In this document: positions 34,385 through 35,183 of the stretch, one piece after another
How the letters are laid out: every line of letters starts with the position of its first letter
Numbering within the stretch: the stretch's first letter is position 1
Assembly (NCBI GenBank): GCA_903876885.1
Contig: CAIRBP010000049.1
Span: forward strand, 64,025 to 99,207
Reading direction: 5' to 3'
Length of the DNA stretch: 35,183 nucleotides
DNA from: an uncultured Burkholderiales bacterium
Lineage (GTDB): Bacteria > Pseudomonadota > Gammaproteobacteria > Burkholderiales > Burkholderiaceae_C
Made by a program: the position numbers and the translations under genes
The notes under the pieces: generated by a model
The model's input: the letters and a program-made list of their open reading frames with translations, nothing else
Told to the model about the DNA's origin: nothing
Databases searched by the model: none

Positions 34385-34503
34385 AAAGGGAAATTTAAAT
34401 GTTAATAAAGCCCTTTTATCAATGAATAAAAATTTACAGACGCCCTATAGATAACATCTTAGATACTATTAACAGGGAATCTAGCTCTAACTAACTAGTC
34501 CTT

Positions 34504-34832
34504 TTAAGCTTGAGCCAGAGGGGCGGGCTTTTTTTCTTGATGAGGTTTGATGTCAATAACCGCTCCATTCGGTGTAGTAATCGAGCTGGCAAATATCAGA
34601 TTAACTTTTGGAGATTTAACACCTTTAATTGAAACTGAGTCTCCAATCTTGATGCGTTTTATCATTTCTTCACCTTCATGAGGCGGCACATGAACTTGTT
34701 GGATATTGTCTAAAAGTAACCCATCAGCATCACTATGAGCATTAAATAAAAAATGGGTTGCTTTACCTTTTATGTGGGCGCCATGACATCGGTTGAAATA
34801 GGTAAAACTTTTTTGTTTGCTTTAATAATCAT
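34504..34832 (-). pseudogene. Small OB-fold-like hypothetical gene, broken by a one-base deletion
   Basis: Reading from ATG 34832 (AGGAAATAAAT just upstream as ribosome site) gives KKVLPISTDVMAPT and then TAA at 34772-34770. One frame away the protein continues smoothly from HIKGKATHFLFNAHSDADG (from 34776) through QVHVPPHEGEEMIKRI and GDSVSIKGVKSPKVNLIFAS to the stop at 34504. Adding one C to the C run at 34776-34778 (G on the + strand) would join them as VMAPHIKGKATHF, about 109 aa. The HFL-NxHxDxDGLLLD then VPPH pattern matches a small proteobacterial family of unknown role. The 61-codon reading from GTG 34689 alone would miss the conserved half. Confidence 0.72.
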
Positions 34833-35183
34833 ATTTATTTCCTAGGTAAAGTAGAAGGCGGTCAATAACTCAATGAGTTAAAGGCAGTAATGTGCTATCT
34901 GCATATTGTGAATATCTCAAGAGCAGACGTCTGTTCTGTATCGCACGTTGATTATTAAACTGAGACGCAGGATTAAAAATCTTAAAAATTCGAACAATAA
35001 AAGAAAGCCATTTATAGCAAATACAATGATATTTGTGCCCTAGTACTAGAAATAGCTCCTATCAGACTGGCTCAGAAAACACCAAAGAGCATCAATAAAT
35101 TTATTGGGTTTTTATCAAATAAAACAAATAAGGCATTAACCATTGATGAGATAAATAATGCAACCCAAAAAGCTTGGTCAAAG
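34833..35183. other. Right-edge region: dyads and an open frame without a start
   Basis: 351 bp. A perfect dyad TAACTCA-A-TGAGTTA (34866-34880) and the palindrome CAGACGTCTG (34924-34933) suggest regulatory sites for the - strand gene or for what follows. A + frame is open from 35001 to the window end with coding character in the last part (FIGFLSNKTNKALTIDEINN), weakly like the tail of AbrB-type antitoxins. It has no ATG, GTG or TTG, so it cannot be called as a normal gene here. Confidence 0.4.

Overview
The window looks like chromosome from an AT-rich betaproteobacterium, most likely a Polynucleobacter-like member of the Burkholderiaceae. This rests on the gene set (several Bug/TctC binding proteins, a Tat-exported HiPIP, xdhA/xdhB, a MaoC-Pta fusion, FNR-type boxes) and on the low G+C. 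It is an inference from familiarity, not a search result. I see no tRNA, rRNA, insertion sequence, phage gene or CRISPR array.

Layout. 1-5138 (+): a vitamin B12 uptake and activation operon, btuB (cut by the left edge)-btuF-btuC-btuD-cobO, with overlapping or nearly touching genes. 5302-8333: a secreted metzincin-like protein (-), ompW (+) behind a perfect FNR box, a HiPIP electron carrier (-), and a periplasmic ClpP-fold-like protein (-). 8536-12558 (+): the two subunits of a xanthine dehydrogenase-type molybdo-iron-sulfur flavoenzyme. 12687-13947 (+): a hemerythrin protein behind an FNR-like box, a Cys-rich small protein and a tautomerase-like protein. 13967-16663 (-): acetate kinase and a MaoC-phosphotransacetylase fusion. 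They are divergent from a DUF427 gene (16894) that has an FNR-like box correctly placed for activation. 17284-20690: an orphan ParA, a membrane-anchored coiled coil, a lipoprotein, an ABC substrate-binding protein without its permease, and a small conserved-looking protein.

20933-31920 is a catabolic accessory region. On the + strand it holds a Bug protein, an SDR, a ModA-like binding protein and a BASS-family transporter. On the - strand it holds a MaoC dehydratase and, divergent from a GntR regulator, a five-gene operon: 3-hydroxyacid dehydrogenase, BKACE, Bug protein, E1-alpha, E1-beta. The order suggests uptake of an organic acid, oxidation of a beta-hydroxyl, and BKACE cleavage of the beta-keto acid. 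A thiamine-diphosphate E1 without E2 or E3 completes the operon. The substrate cannot be read from the sequence.

32012-34384 (-) encodes a 790-residue outer-surface lipoprotein: ten Cys-pair repeats, nine of them carrying EF-hand-like calcium loops, joined by collagen-like and Asn-Gly linkers and capped by a C1q/BclA-type domain best known from Bacillus exosporium proteins. 34504-34832 (-) is a small gene broken by an apparent one-base deletion in a C run. The right edge holds an open frame without a clear start.

Across the window the clearest shared regulation is by oxygen. Three FNR/ANR-type boxes precede ompW, the hemerythrin gene and the DUF427/pta-ack divergent promoter. The strongest candidates for new biology are the E1-BKACE operon and the calcium/collagen/BclA-like surface lipoprotein.
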